Shown: positions 54,501 through 62,780, numbered from the stretch's first letter. The stretch is 64,000 nt of DNA from Brachycybe producta (GCA_036925085.1 JAUPFP010000015.1:2825426-2889425); one strand, 5' to 3'. Notes: a model not told the origin generated them from the letters alone. Numbers and translations: made by a program.

Positions 54501-55207
54501 CCCCTTTAGAACGGCAATCACTGTTAGCTTCATTTTGTTTTTTTCAATAAAATCAATAATTGTAAAAAGAGAATTCTCTATAAAAAAAATTATGGAGACT
54601 TCGAAATCAATTAATTCCTTTTTGTAACATTGTGTATGTCAGGTAAATGTTTTTTTTTTTCGTTTTCAATTTACTTAAGTGCTGTTATCTATTGTATTCT
54701 TTTCTTTCATTCATTAAATTTACTTAAGACAATGAAATCGGTTTTGACATTTGTGTCCATCCAAATACCCTACAATACCGTGTATATTTTATATATAGCT
54801 TTTGGTCTGCAATGATGATGATGATGATGATGATCACTCTATAATTGACTTTGTTCTTATTAGGTGTCCATAGAACCCATATAATTCTCCTATTTTATCC
54901 ACTTTCTGGGGTGTTTTTTTCTCTTTCTTTCTTTCTTTCTTTCTAAAATTGGTTGCAATGAATGAAATGAGCTGCACAATGTGCGGTCTTGGCACAGTCA
55001 TAGGGTCTTACTACCCGTGAATTGTTTTCTAGTTTTTACTTATATATGTATGTATGTATATGTACTATATATATATATAGTTATATACATTGAGGTTATC
55101 AGTAGAAAGATAAAAGTGCCCACATGCTATGCATAAACGTTTCCCCTTGAATCACCAACATATATACACATACTGCACTTTCACTGTAAATGAACAGGCA
55201 AATATTC

Positions 55208-55255
<48 letters not shown>

Positions 55256-57639
55256 GGTAGAAAAGAAGTGGGCATAAAAGTGTTCATATCTTGGTGATAT
55301 TCACCCAAGTTTATATTGTATAAGCCTTATGTTGGAGATTTTTTTTGTCGTTTTAGCCTCTCCAAAATCATATGGTCGTTAGGGTTGCCAAGCGACATAA
55401 TGACGATGTGTGTCTCTTGTTATCCTTCTTGTGCAGTCATTTTTCTCTCTCTCTCTCTCTCTTCATGTCATTTGTGTTTTTCTTTTACTTAAAAATATAT
55501 TTCAAGATTTGCTGTTATCCTTTTTTTCTTCTTCTTCTCTAAATTATGTCTATGAGTTTTCAATCAGGTGTTTTCAATTTCTTTAAACAAATATAAGGCG
55601 CGTTCAGTTACTCAACTTTTTGAAACAGCTTGAGCAGTTTGCCATATATAATAAAAACACCTTTCATGTAAAAGAATTGCCGTATTTGTTATAACATGAG
55701 GAAGTAGGGAATGTAGGGGAGTTTAGGGCATGGGGAATCGTCATAGTAGATGATAGAGGTTTATTCGGACAATGCACTTCTATGCTGATTTTTGGACTGA
55801 ATGATCCCTCTCCAAATAAGACCATCTGTGCTCTTTGCAGAGCAATTATTAAATTATTCCAATTCAAATAATGTTTGCATTTGATAAATATTTCACGTGA
55901 ACGACTGCTCATACATTGCAAATTCCTCAAGGTGCTTCAAAAAAAAAAAAGAGTAACACAATTTGACAAATATAATGGGCAGTGTCCATTGTTGTAGCTT
56001 AGTCCACAGGTTGTATGACTAAATAAATATTATTTAAAAATCTTGAGGTCATGTACTTTAATTCTGTGAAATGCTATCTCAAGCATTTTAAGGCTGTTGG
56101 ATGTACAGATAGTAAATTCTGGCTTATCAATCCTTCTTCAAATCGTAATGCTTTGCAATGAGAGAAAAAGTTATTAGGGAAAAAGAAATTAGTTAAAAAG
56201 AAATAAATTATAGGCGCTACCTGCATAAAGATTTAAAACTAGTGGGGTAATCCGTCATAAATAACGGGAGCAAAATTCTAGTTTAATTTTGCTACTGAAA
56301 TTATTTAACTATTTTATTCAAATACTTCATTTTATTCAAGCACCGTAATATTGTATGGGTTCTTGGATCAGGAGAGCGCAACATAAAGTTGACCAAGAGA
56401 AAAAACCGGTTCATTCAAATTGAGATAAATTCCGACGTGCTTAAACGTTTTTGTCCTTGTTTGTACAGCGTTATACACAGACAGACAAAGCTTAATATAT
56501 ATAAAATAAAAACATAGGATGAACAAGCTAGAATTGACAATCTGTGCCCAATTTAAAATTATTAATTCCGCATTCCAATATTCAATTCAATATTACTCAG
56601 TACCCTTACAATCAGCTCGAGGGACATGTGGCAGAAGGGGAGACATGTCATCGGTCAAAGTAAATTTGTCCTAAACAGAACTTTGTCCAGGAAGATAATT
56701 CCATAGTCGTCTACTTATACGGTTTTTAGTAAGAATTTCATCTAATATATTGGAATATCGAGTAATTTAAAAATGTTTATTCAAGTCAGTAAATTTCAAG
56801 ACATTATAGGCATGATTAATAGGAAGAGAAAAAAGTAAATATATTTTTTAATAGTATTATGTTCGCTAGGCAACAAAGCCCTCCCTGTACTGTATTTGTA
56901 AACAATTCTTATTAAAATAAAACAAAGCTTAAACTGCCTGTAGTGAGTTGATGTAGAGTTTTTCAATTTAACTTTAAGCTTAGCTTTTGCTTTATGCAAC
57001 GTATTAAAAGTCAGATTGTATGTTTCCTTTCTGCAGCTTTAAAGTTAAGTTTTGCATTGCTTTTTGTAGAATTTTCATGTTACTACGTATTTGAGTTTTA
57101 AAAATGCATCTTTAAAAAGCAAACTGCTACTGCTTTGAAGCTTCAGTTCGGTTTGCTATTTGCAGCAAATCATATAGCATTGAAATACTAATTAACCAAT
57201 AAGATCTCATAAAAAAAATCAAAAGTCAGGTCAGCTGATTATGTTGTAGCAGCTACATAATCACTTTTTTTTAGCATGTAAGAGGTTAGATTTTGACGCA
57301 AATTTTTGCTTTAAATTTGGCTGCTAAAGAAATCGGCAAGTAGCTTTAAAGCTGCAGGAAGCAAACATGCAGTTTTGTTTAAAAGTGCCATTCTTTTCAT
57401 ATCAAGCATTTTATTAAGAATTCTTCTATGTTTATCAACAAATTTAACACATTTATTTTGGTTGTTTTTAAAGGCAAGTTTTATTATCATTCCAAGTTTT
57501 TCTAACACAATCATATATTGTACCCATAATATATATGGTCAACTTGAGTGAAAAAGCTTAAGTCTCATGATCAAGAGTCAATATTATCGATTTCTACAGT
57601 TGATCTTCATTTTGACTTGACGTTTTATGATGTGTAGGC

Positions 57640-57672
<33 letters not shown>

Positions 57673-60600
57673 GGAAAGAGTGTCTATATGGCATCAAAGC
57701 CCCTCTACATATGGCTGCTATTGGACTTGATTTGATGTTGGAAGAGATGATTTTTATATGTAGAAGTCGGTGTGAAAATGAATGTGTTAAAAAGAGGGAA
57801 TGATAAGGGATGAGTTAGTTTGAAAGGTCACATCCATATAGACAGAATATATAACTGCATTCATACAAATGACATCCTATCTTTGAATGGTCAACATTGA
57901 CGGTTGGTTCTTGAGACGAACGAAATTGAGACATTTTATATTGACATTTTTATTTTTTTTTCCTCCCTTTCTCTCTCTTCTATTTATAAAGCAGAATTTA
58001 ATAAACACCTTTTTTAACCCATTTCGTTAATTTTCCAAAGTGGTTTTTCATTAGAAATTAAATCAGCATTCTGAAACGGAAAACAGAACCTGTTTTGTTA
58101 TAATTAAATTGAAATTTGCATATAAGAGCTGATACAGAATATGTTAGTTTATTTTAAGGTAAGGTTGCTCTATACTGCGCATGTGCAATGTTTTAATTGC
58201 ATCAACAGAAGCAGATGATACTTCAGTGATATTGCATTCTGCACAGGTGCAGTATAGAGTTGACCTTACATTAACAGCATGGTTGGAACAAGAACAAATC
58301 CAAATTTGTAGTTTTTAACTATTCTAGAAAAAAAAAACCATTTCAATATTTTTTTTTTGTTAAAGTGTTGTGATCTGTTAAAATTTATTAATTTATGTTT
58401 TAGTATAATGTTTAATTAGGGTTACATTAATTAAAACATTTTTGGAAATAATTGTGATGCTGCTTTTAAAATATTTCTTTTTTTTTTAGAAATCAGCTAA
58501 TTCTTATCAAAAATCAGGTGGTCAACTTCGCACAGAGATATATCAGAAACCAATTAACCCGATTACACTGACCATTTCACATTAAATTGCATTAATCGTT
58601 GTAGTTCGTTCAATCAGGCCGAAATTCAAACAGAAAACTTGGCACTTTGAATGCCAACTCAGAGCAATGTGTCCAAAACTTAGAAACTGTGTTCAAAGAT
58701 ATTTTTGGAATTTTAAATAATTACTCTGCAAGCAACCCAGAGTGACTATATGATATTTAGTTGAATGGTATCATTAGTATAATTCCTTGTTCAATAGCAC
58801 CCCTAGAAATTTCCTAAATCATCAACGTTCTCTATGTGCAACCTCCTCTGAAAGTAAATTCCATTGTCGAATCAATCTACAATAACCCTGTCGAATTACC
58901 TCTTAATTAATTGAACAAGATTTTTTTTGTAGTTCAAAAGGTTCAAATTAAAAGTTCGATTAGCCAAGTTTCTTTCTTGAATTTGAACCTTAGTCTTTTA
59001 AGATGATTTCTTTCTTTCGTAACATTCTTTCATTACATTACATTAATAAGCTTTTGAAATCTCTTACATTACAAGTATATAAACCTATAATGTTGTAAGC
59101 AGAACATTAACATTGGTTTTCTATTAGCCTTGAAAATGAAATTATCTTGTTACCTCGTTTCTTATATTTATGATGACATTCATATATAGTTTTATTATCG
59201 ATTTGTTTTTACCATTTTATAACTAATTTTTTTTTTCGATATATCCAGGTATATATATGAGTCCTTTAAGCGAAGTCTTTATTGCTCCTCTGTGGACACT
59301 TAATCCAGTTTCAATTTATATAATTTTTTTTCTTTCTAGTCTTGAGTGTGAGGACCCACATATAGGTCCCTCAGGACACAGGCACACACATACTGTATAT
59401 AGGACTTTCTAGCCTCCCGAGTGCCTCAGTAGCATATTATTGTTGAATGTTAAACCTTGGATAACTTAATGTATATGCATGGTTTTCAATGTTTATTAGT
59501 CCCTTGCAAATTTAAGTTGTTGACACATGCATTATATAAAAATAAGTGTGTTTGTTCCTGGACACATTTTGACTGTACATTATACAGTATATTATGCCAC
59601 ACCCTCTAATGAATTAGTGATGATTTAGACATAATGGACATCAACCTACGATTGAAATGAAAACCCTGAAGTTGAGTGTACTGTAATTTAGACGTTTCTC
59701 GCGAAGCCTGCAACGTTTAATGTGAATTTCTGCTTTTATACTGTATACGAGCTCTTATATGAGCTATATATATAATAGATAAATTGAAGGAGAGCAATGT
59801 GATATGCTTGATATTTATTATACGACGCCGTGGCTTTTAGTCCTATAAAGATTAGTTGACAGTCCTAAACGTCTACTGACGTTAAGCCTACATAAAGTAA
59901 TACATCAAAGTTGACATCAACGATTTAAATATCTGCTGATGAATGCTACTAGGGTTGCCACTTAGCACCTACATATATGCAGTATACAATGTATATCGTC
60001 GTGTGTTTTGAGCCTATATGTTTTTGCAACCTGTGTGCGCACTGGCGTAGCTAGGCACCCGCAGGACCCGCAACTGCGGGGGGGGGGGCGCAGCAGGTTT
60101 GGGGGCGCAAAAAACAAAATGAAAGTCGATTTATTTTCGAAAATAAATCGACTTTCATTTAATATTTACTTTTAAAAACTACATAGTTGCACTAGTAAAT
60201 ATTTATGGGAGGGGCGGGCAGTGGCGTAGCTAGGAACCCACCAGACCCGCAACTGCGGGGGGGGGGGGGCGCAGGAAGTTTGGGGGCGCAAAAAACAAAA
60301 TGGAAGTCGATGTATTTTCAAAAATAATTGAATAAATTAAGCTAGTGATTCCGAATCACTCGCTTAATTTATTCAGTTATTTTCAAATATAAATCGACTT
60401 TCATTTCGTTTATTGTGCTTAGAAATTTTTATAGGGGGTACTATTTTGATGAACAGCGGAAAGGTCCGAACAATGGTACGAACAGTCGGAAAAATAGTAG
60501 GAGCAGTCCGAAGGTTTGGTTTAGTAAAATTAAGTTGTTGCAGGGGGTCTGGGGGGCGCAGACCCCGACTTTTTTTTAAAGAATTATTAAATCAAATTAG

Positions 60601-62118
60601 TCCATTGTTCCGACTGTTCTGTAATTTGTTCAATGGGAGGAATGGTCGGAAAAATGGACAAATTTGATTTAATAACGCTAAAAAAATGGGGGGCTGCGCC
60701 CCCCAGGCCCCCTGCAACAAGCTTCATTTTACTAAACCTAACCTTCCGACTGTTCTTACTGATCCGCCGTTCATCAAAATAGCACCTCCCCCCAGTATGA
60801 GGCTAAGTGGAGGGGGACTTAAAGGGAGCGCAACGTTTTAAGCAGCCCGGGGGGGGGGGCGCAAAGTTTTACGCGGCGGGGGGGGGGGGCGCAACTAAGC
60901 CTAGCTACGCCACTGTGTGTGCGTATGTGTTAGTGCAACCTGTCCCGTATGTGTTTGTGCAACCTTTGTGTATGTGTGTGTGTGTGTTTGTGCAACCTTT
61001 GTGTGGGTGTGTGTGTGTGTGTGCGCGACCTGTGCGACCTGTGCGTATTTATTTGAGCCTGGATATTTGTATGTAATCTGTTTCTGTTGTGTGTGTGTGT
61101 GTTTCGAACTTGTGTTTATATGCCTGCTTGGAGCATGCATGTGAGTGTTTGTTTTTCTAACAGGTGTGTTAGAATCTATGCTTATGTGATTGTGCATGTT
61201 TTCGAACCTGTGTGTGTATTTATGCTTTGAGCCTGTATACAATGTGTTTGAATCTCTGTTTGTTTTGTGTTTGCTTTGATCCTGTGTGCGTGCGTGCGTG
61301 CGTGCCTGCAGTTTGTACAAGAAAGAGAGTGTGTGTGTATTCGTGTGCGTGTGTTTGAACCTGTGAGAATGTTCATCTGTGTTGAACCTGTGTGTTTGTC
61401 TTTGTAGCACCTGCGTGTGCATTGCTTTTTAGGCTTGAATATCATTAGAAAGATAGTTTGATTACTGTATGTAAAAAATAATCCCAATTTCCATTTATCA
61501 GTTTCAAATTTTTAATCTTAATTGTAAATCACCGTCTAACCACCTAAGTAGGAAAAAAATATAAATGACAAACAAATATCATTGTTTACATACAAGATAA
61601 ATACACATGATAAAAGCTTTTATATGCCTAATATAAAATACTATAAACTGTAAACCAACTTATAATTAGCCCATGTACCCTAAAATAGGGACGAAATTAA
61701 TGCTCATTATGGTGGAATTCGGTCAGCTCTTTCTCTCACTCCTCTCAATCTCTCTCTCTCTAGTTTAAATATTTATAATTGCATTAACCAAACAATTAGT
61801 TGAGAACATACGGAAATATTTTATTGACAAATAAAAAAATTGGATGATTATTTTAAATGTCAAGCTTTTTTTTTTAAAAAAAAAAACCTTTATTAAAAAG
61901 TAGATAACGAGTTAAAAAAAACAGTAGAAAAACTTTTTAAAATGAGCGCATTTTTAAAACAAAAATGAAACAAATCTGTATTGTACATGATTAATAAACA
62001 TGAGAAAGTTTAAACTTACCAATGTATAAACGGCTCCTGTGAGAGCTGCGTGCCGTGAATCCAACTGACATCTACGGCCGTTTAACAATTCGTATGCGGC
62101 TGATGTAATCGGTGGCAT
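31392..62118 (-). CDS. Four-pass membrane protein, LAPTM/DUF4728-like, six coding exons
   Basis: Coding exons in transcript order are 62020-62118, 35445-35529, 35277-35362, 35080-35187, 34124-34183 and 31392-31478. They total 525 nt, or 174 residues plus TGA. The ATG at 62118 has A at -3 and an in-frame TAA 14 codons upstream. All joints are in frame (phases 0, 1, 0, 0, 0). Hydrophobic segments lie at about residues 24-45, 63-89, 95-119 and 134-158, with a short polar tail ending in AIEV. Four segments and a short N-terminus resemble LAPTM/DUF4728 tetraspan proteins, which sit in endolysosomal or plasma membranes. I see no PY motif of the LAPTM4/5 type. Charged residues sit next to the fourth segment. 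The protein has no enzyme motif, so the biochemical role is unknown. The structure is well supported; the family is a judgement from topology and general resemblance. Confidence 0.82.
31535..31665. repeat. Foldback family F, partial rearranged copy in intron 5
   Basis: TTTTGAAAATGACCCAACTT and GTGTTTTAGAATCTAGAAGG match arm sequences of the copy at 285-655. Their order differs from that copy, so this one is rearranged. A right-arm remnant (CAGAATTCGAAAATCAGCTA) lies near 32250. Confidence 0.5.
31810..32185. mobile_element. Non-autonomous element, family G, copy 1
   Basis: The left end GCATATTTGCTTTCTGCAGC and the right end TTTAAATCTACAGAAAGCAA are inverted. The same order of internal words (AATGCATCTTTAAAAAGCAAA, CTGCTAAAGAAATC) is found at 56998-57375. 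It lies in intron 5 of the tetraspan gene. Confidence 0.65.
33203..33500. mobile_element. Foldback MITE, family D, copy 4 (intronic)
   Basis: Left GGCAAATGTTTCTCAATTTG, right ATTGAGAAACATTTGCTTGA followed by TATTGCATATAAATCCGAGT. It shares the TGGTTAGAGG internal segment. It lies in intron 5 of the tetraspan gene. Confidence 0.65.
34124..34183 (-). CDS. Tetraspan gene, coding exon 5 (60 nt micro-exon)
   Basis: Acceptor CATTATTTTAG and donor AAT|GTAAGC. It has exactly 20 codons, HFDAIFKAEVAFF then LSRLILN, phase 0 on both sides. Without it, membrane segment 4 would be only about 11 residues long; with it the segment reaches full length. The plus-strand open frame over this interval is an antisense shadow. 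Confidence 0.72.
34742..35012. repeat. Possible MITE relic next to exon 4
   Basis: A less AT-rich block of about 270 bp in an AT-rich intron, with TAGGTGACACTAGGTTATTT near its left and AGACTAAATAGGTCATTTGT near its right. The ends only partly resemble each other. The 79-residue minus-strand frame inside has no splice context. Confidence 0.35.
35080..35187 (-). CDS. Tetraspan gene, coding exon 4
   Basis: Acceptor TTTTCCTATTTAG. It encodes 36 residues, EKAHLVAPWIIG to REHVNK, including membrane segment 3. The proposed donor AAG|GTTCGG is weak (T and C at +3 and +4, but G at +5). Read-through would stop 16 codons later. Confidence 0.8.
35277..35362 (-). CDS. Tetraspan gene, coding exon 3
   Basis: Acceptor TTTCTCTCTCGAAG and donor CAG|GTAATT. 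The split Gly codon is G|GA. It encodes membrane segment 2, VQIALFAIIGMQ to LLLFGIAQ. Confidence 0.85.
35445..35529 (-). CDS. Tetraspan gene, coding exon 2
   Basis: Acceptor TTTCATTTCAG and donor ATG|GTAAGT. It encodes SIAILVILLYSWRIG followed by a polar loop ending EEVYY, and leaves one G for the next exon. It completes membrane segment 1 begun in exon 1. Confidence 0.85.
36319..36359. repeat. (TA)n microsatellite
   Basis: About 20 perfect TA units. Confidence 0.97.
36418..37060. repeat. Possible large degenerate foldback
   Basis: AGCAAGATTCACTTG at the left mirrors GCAGTGAATCTTGAT at the right. Farther in, GCAATCACACTGCAATAACA mirrors the reverse complement of the segment near 36950 (GCAATCATATTGGCAATATT). 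The arms are diverged. Confidence 0.35.
37121..37203. repeat. Small inverted repeat
   Basis: GGTCAACATCACG and AGAGTCTCAGA pair with TCTGAGACACTTCT and CGTGTTGATTACC. The arms are about 30 bp with mismatches. Confidence 0.55.
39537..40301. mobile_element. Mariner-like non-autonomous element
   Basis: The left end GGGTTGTCCAATAAGTTCTG and the reverse complement of the right end, GGGTTGTTCCATAAGTTCTT, match at 18 of 20 positions and resemble mariner termini. I see no transposase remnant in the 765-bp span. TA lies near the right end but an exact duplication is not clear. Confidence 0.6.
41297..41329. repeat. (ATT)n microsatellite
   Basis: About 11 perfect ATT units. Confidence 0.95.
41515..42032. 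repeat. Large foldback element with about 200-bp arms
   Basis: The left arm starts GGTTGTTAATAACTATCATG and the reverse complement of the right arm starts GGTTGTTAATAACTTTAATT. Both continue through TACAATAAAGATTAGA and ACAGCATTGCATGTTTTAT to a CATTCTCAGCACGGCAATGC-like inner end. The centre holds GCGACAATT and AATTGTCGC. There is no ORF. Confidence 0.75.
45596..45850. repeat. Possible transposon fragment
   Basis: ACAGGCTGTCCATAAATAAA resembles a mariner or Tc1-type terminus. A GC-rich patch (45760-45845, with CCGCTCCCGCTCCTG) follows, out of keeping with its surroundings. No matching second end was found. Confidence 0.3.
47870..48091. repeat. (AAT)n microsatellite with ATTAAT interruptions
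   Basis: A long AAT array whose right part changes to alternating AATATT. The all-Ile, all-Leu or all-Tyr frames on the minus strand are artefacts of the repeat. Confidence 0.95.
48095..48650. repeat. Local duplication flanking two AAT arrays
   Basis: GTTTGGTTTTGCCTTTGTGG and then ATTTCATAAAGGTTGGGTTT (about 48103-48165) recur as GTTTGTTCTACCTTTGTAGT and ATTTCATAAAGGTTGGATTT (about 48571-48625). Each follows an AAT array. Confidence 0.7.
48433..48519. repeat. (AAT)n microsatellite
   Basis: The second AAT array, followed by a short palindromic TAATTATAATTATTAT. Confidence 0.95.
49100..49330. repeat. Foldback family F, diverged copy
   Basis: ACTAGAATGGTAAAAGATTA, TATGCTAAAAGTTTTTTCAT and GACAATGACCCGTTTTTAGG follow the order of the 285-655 copy. 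The right side holds the inverted ATGAAAATACTTTTAGCATA. Confidence 0.6.
49865..50165. repeat. Foldback family F, copy with splice-like ends
   Basis: The arms contain TTTTAGAAACTAGAAGAGTA on the left and, on the right, ACCCTTCTAGTTTCTTGAAT. The left side, CTGTCTTACAGGTGCAAAAT, looks like a splice acceptor plus exon, but the same words occur in the copies at 310 and 63960. Confidence 0.7.
50234..50306. repeat. Perfect hairpin, 25-bp stem
   Basis: AAAAGCAATTCTTTTTCTAC is inverted as GTAGAAAAAGAATTGCTTTT across a short AT loop. Confidence 0.8.
51150..51325. mobile_element. Foldback MITE, family E, copy 2
   Basis: Shares CAGTCAATCTGCATATTG, GCAAAACAACCAATCTGCTA and TTTTGCAGATTCACTAGC with the copies at 29660 and 62873. 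The right side has a short ATTGATTGA expansion. Confidence 0.75.
51432..51515. repeat. Near-perfect long hairpin, about 38-bp arms
   Basis: CAAAAGCCAGAACATTCTGA then ATTATGTAAATATTTTT is inverted at once as AAAAATATTTACATAATTC then AGCGTGTTCTGGCTTTTG. A third partial unit (ACACGCTGAATTATGTAAA) follows at about 51521-51539. Confidence 0.85.
51690..52260 (-). mobile_element. Deleted mariner-type transposon with intact ends
   Basis: The left end CGAGGGTGAGTTAAAAATTA and the reverse complement of the right end, CGAGGGTGAGTCAAAAATTA, match at 19 of 20 positions. TA flanks both sides (51688-51689, 52261-52262). The minus strand keeps the C-terminal third of a mariner transposase: DNARLHT, then HPPPYTPDLGSSDFHLFGLL, then RGRRFTSDEEVKTAV and WLAS. 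The frame is broken before DNAR and by stops after WLASSA. The N-terminal DNA-binding region and the first catalytic Asp are missing, so it cannot move itself. Confidence 0.92.
51700..52170 (-). pseudogene. Mariner transposase remnant (C-terminal part, frame-broken)
   Basis: Only the region around the second and third catalytic acidic residues and the C-terminal YEKxxxRWxKC-like segment can be read. A frameshift lies just upstream of DNAR and stop codons interrupt the end. The 71-residue plus-strand frame at 51963-52178 is an antisense shadow of it. Confidence 0.85.
52440..52640. repeat. GC-richer block with diverged internal repeats
   Basis: AGAAGTTCCCAGAGGCTTCA, AGAAACTTCTTAG, GCTCCTGGGGCCTTCCAG and GCTTCTAGGAGCCTCGCGG look like degenerate units of one motif. 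A second GC-rich spot lies at 52830-52850. Neither has an ORF. Confidence 0.35.
53577..53650. repeat. (CT)n polypyrimidine tract
   Basis: A CT/CTTT run of about 75 bp, nearly all pyrimidine on the plus strand. Confidence 0.95.
54299..54317. repeat. Poly-G tract
   Basis: Seventeen or more consecutive G residues. Confidence 0.9.
54499..54527 (-). repeat. Small dispersed hairpin motif, copy 4
   Basis: Read on the minus strand: GCTAACAGTGATTGCCGTTC and then TAAAGGGGC. It keeps the core of the copies at 9805, 25946 and 26024, with C for G in GCTAACAG. Confidence 0.5.
55208..55260. repeat. (AGT)n(GGT)n microsatellite
   Basis: About 13 AGT units that change to GTG at the right. Confidence 0.95.
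55600..56170. repeat. Relative of the 21073-22250 element
   Basis: TGCACTTCTATGCTGATTTT, GGACTGAATGATCCCTCT and TAAATTCTGGCTTATCAAT parallel TGCGTTTCTATGCTGCTATT, GGACTAAATGGTCCTTCT and GAAATTCTGGCTTGATAAT at about 21830-21930. The 88-residue minus-strand frame here is not a gene. Confidence 0.5.
56998..57375. mobile_element. Non-autonomous element, family G, copy 2
   Basis: The right end AGCTGCAGGAAGCAAACATG is the inverse of the left GTTTCCTTTCTGCAGCTTTA. The interior matches the copy at 31810-32185 along its length. No ORF is shared between the two copies, so it is non-coding. Confidence 0.7.
57639..57664. repeat. (AG)n microsatellite
   Basis: About 13 perfect AG units followed by GCGAGCGAGG. 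Confidence 0.9.
58158..58270. mobile_element. 113-bp MITE flanked by TTAA
   Basis: The ends GGTAAGGTTGCTCTATACTG and, reverse-complemented, TGTAAGGTCAACTCTATACT form inverted repeats of about 38 bp (both continue TGCGCATGTGCA or TGCACCTGTGCA). TTAA lies at 58154-58157 and 58271-58274. A TTAA duplication is the mark of piggyBac-type and some Kolobok-type transposition. Confidence 0.75.
58600..58900. repeat. Inverted relative of the 21073-22250 element
   Basis: CACCCCTAGAAATTTCCTAA, CTCTGAAAGTAAATTCCATT and GTCGAATCAATC are diverged reverse complements of the segment at about 21650-21745 (GATTCGACAATAAAATTTAC, TTTCTAGGTGTACTATTG). Confidence 0.45.
60000..61430. repeat. Degenerate TG-rich minisatellite
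   Basis: Units of TGTG runs separated by TTTGTGCAACCTG, GAGCCTG or TTTGAACCTG repeat at 20-40-bp spacing, most clearly at 60920-61420. The same unit (TTTTTGCAACCTGTGTGCG) lies left of the hAT-like element, which therefore sits inside the array. The 173-residue His/Thr-rich minus-strand frame at 60901-61422 is a by-product. Confidence 0.75.
60040..60915. mobile_element. hAT-like foldback element with 8-bp target duplication
   Basis: The left end CACTGGCGTAGCTAGG and the reverse complement of the right end, CAGTGGCGTAGCTAGG, are flanked on both sides by TGTGTGCG (60032-60039 and 60916-60923). Inside, a second left-type end (GCAGTGGCGTAGCTAGG) starts at 60222 with the same C/G-run and GGGGGCGCAAAAAACAAAAT tail, so copies are nested or partly duplicated. 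The right part is a large palindrome: TTTTGATGAACAGCGGAAAG to CAGGGGGTCTGGGGGG is inverted at 60690-60784. There is no transposase. Confidence 0.8.
61431..62010. other. Intron 1 sequence near its donor, no feature seen
   Basis: AT-rich, with short CT runs near 61725-61760 and a T/A homopolymer hairpin at about 61866-61887. Confidence 0.4.
62020..62118 (-). CDS. Tetraspan gene, coding exon 1
   Basis: Encodes 33 residues (MPPITSAAYELL to AVYTL) and ends at a consensus donor, TTG|GTAAGT, phase 0. It carries the short cytosolic-type N-terminus and the first half of membrane segment 1. Confidence 0.82.
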
Positions 62119-62389
62119 CGTGTAGTTAATGATAAGACATACACACAAAGTTCCCCCTTAACACGAATGGGTTTTTTGGTTTTGTTTCACTGCAATACTC
62201 GACTACAGGTGCTTGTTGTTGTCCTCTTGCAATTTGAATTTAACATTTTTCTTTGTAAGAATATCACATCCATGTTACACATTTTTGTAGTAGTATGTTA
62301 TTATTATGATTTTAACACAAAAAATATGATGTAAATATGATGTAAATATGATGATTTTAATAAACAAATGAAATATTAATCCTTGATAT

Positions 62390-62780
62390 AGGTGCAAAGT
62401 TGATGTTGAGTGCAACTCAGTGGGCGGGTCAACATCATTTTTTTTGGTTGCTTATGTATGTTTGTGATAAGAGTGGCGCACACCTTGAGTGTGTTGTGAA
62501 GTGCTGTTTTGCCTCTTCACTCTTCTACTCTCCTAATAATAAAATGTGGCGCTTCTATTCGAATGTAGATCTCTGTTGTATAGTGTGAGAGGGGAAAATT
62601 CATTCACTGTTTAGTTGGTTGGATGTTCGTCATCGACGACGAATGGACCAATGAAGAGACAAAGATGTTTAAGTTTTTTTCTGCGGCTGTATGGCATCAT
62701 TTGTTCCGTCAACCAAATTTGAGCCTTCGCGCTCTCTTAGCGGTTGCAAATGATCTCTTCTCCAGCTGACTATATTCTAA
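62390..62780 (-). promoter_or_regulatory. Candidate promoter or 5' UTR region of the tetraspan gene
   Basis: About 300-650 bp upstream of the ATG the sequence becomes less AT-rich and carries CpGs (CATCGACGACGAATGG, CTTCGCGCTCTC). It holds TGGGCGGGTC (a GC-box-like word, 62421-62430) and CCAAT (62648-62652). The real start site cannot be fixed from the sequence alone. Confidence 0.35.
62623..62769 (+). CDS. Possible 48-residue ORF, uncertain
   Basis: ATG to TGA in the CpG-containing block upstream of the tetraspan gene, on the opposite strand. The product starts MFVIDDEWTNEETKMFKFF and ends with LRALLAVANDLFSS. The composition looks protein-like for this genome, and EWTNEETKMF faintly resembles the start of a SANT/Myb helix. 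There is no clear family, splice partner or poly(A) signal. It may be a chance frame in a promoter region. Confidence 0.15.
   Translation: MFVIDDEWTNEETKMFKFFSAAVWHHLFRQPNLSLRALLAVANDLFSS

Larger units (their letters stand above)
35530..62019 (-). other. Intron 1 of the tetraspan gene (26.5 kb)
   Basis: Bounded by GTAAGT at 62019 and TTTCAG at 35530 on the minus strand, phase 0. It contains most of the mobile elements and microsatellites of the right half. I found no additional coding exon and none is needed, because exons 1 and 2 join inside membrane segment 1. Intervals not listed separately (35530-36318, 37210-39530, 40305-41296, 42035-47865, 52870-53570, 53655-54495, 55265-55600, 58905-60030) are AT-rich filler with no feature I can support. 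Confidence 0.7.

Noticed and set aside
55664-55930. 88-residue minus-strand frame with mixed composition
   Set aside because: The region is a diverged copy of the 21073-22250 element, which has no matching frame.
60901-61422. 173-residue minus-strand frame rich in His and Thr
   Set aside because: It is a reading of the TG-rich minisatellite; the two other frames of the array are also open, as expected for a simple repeat.
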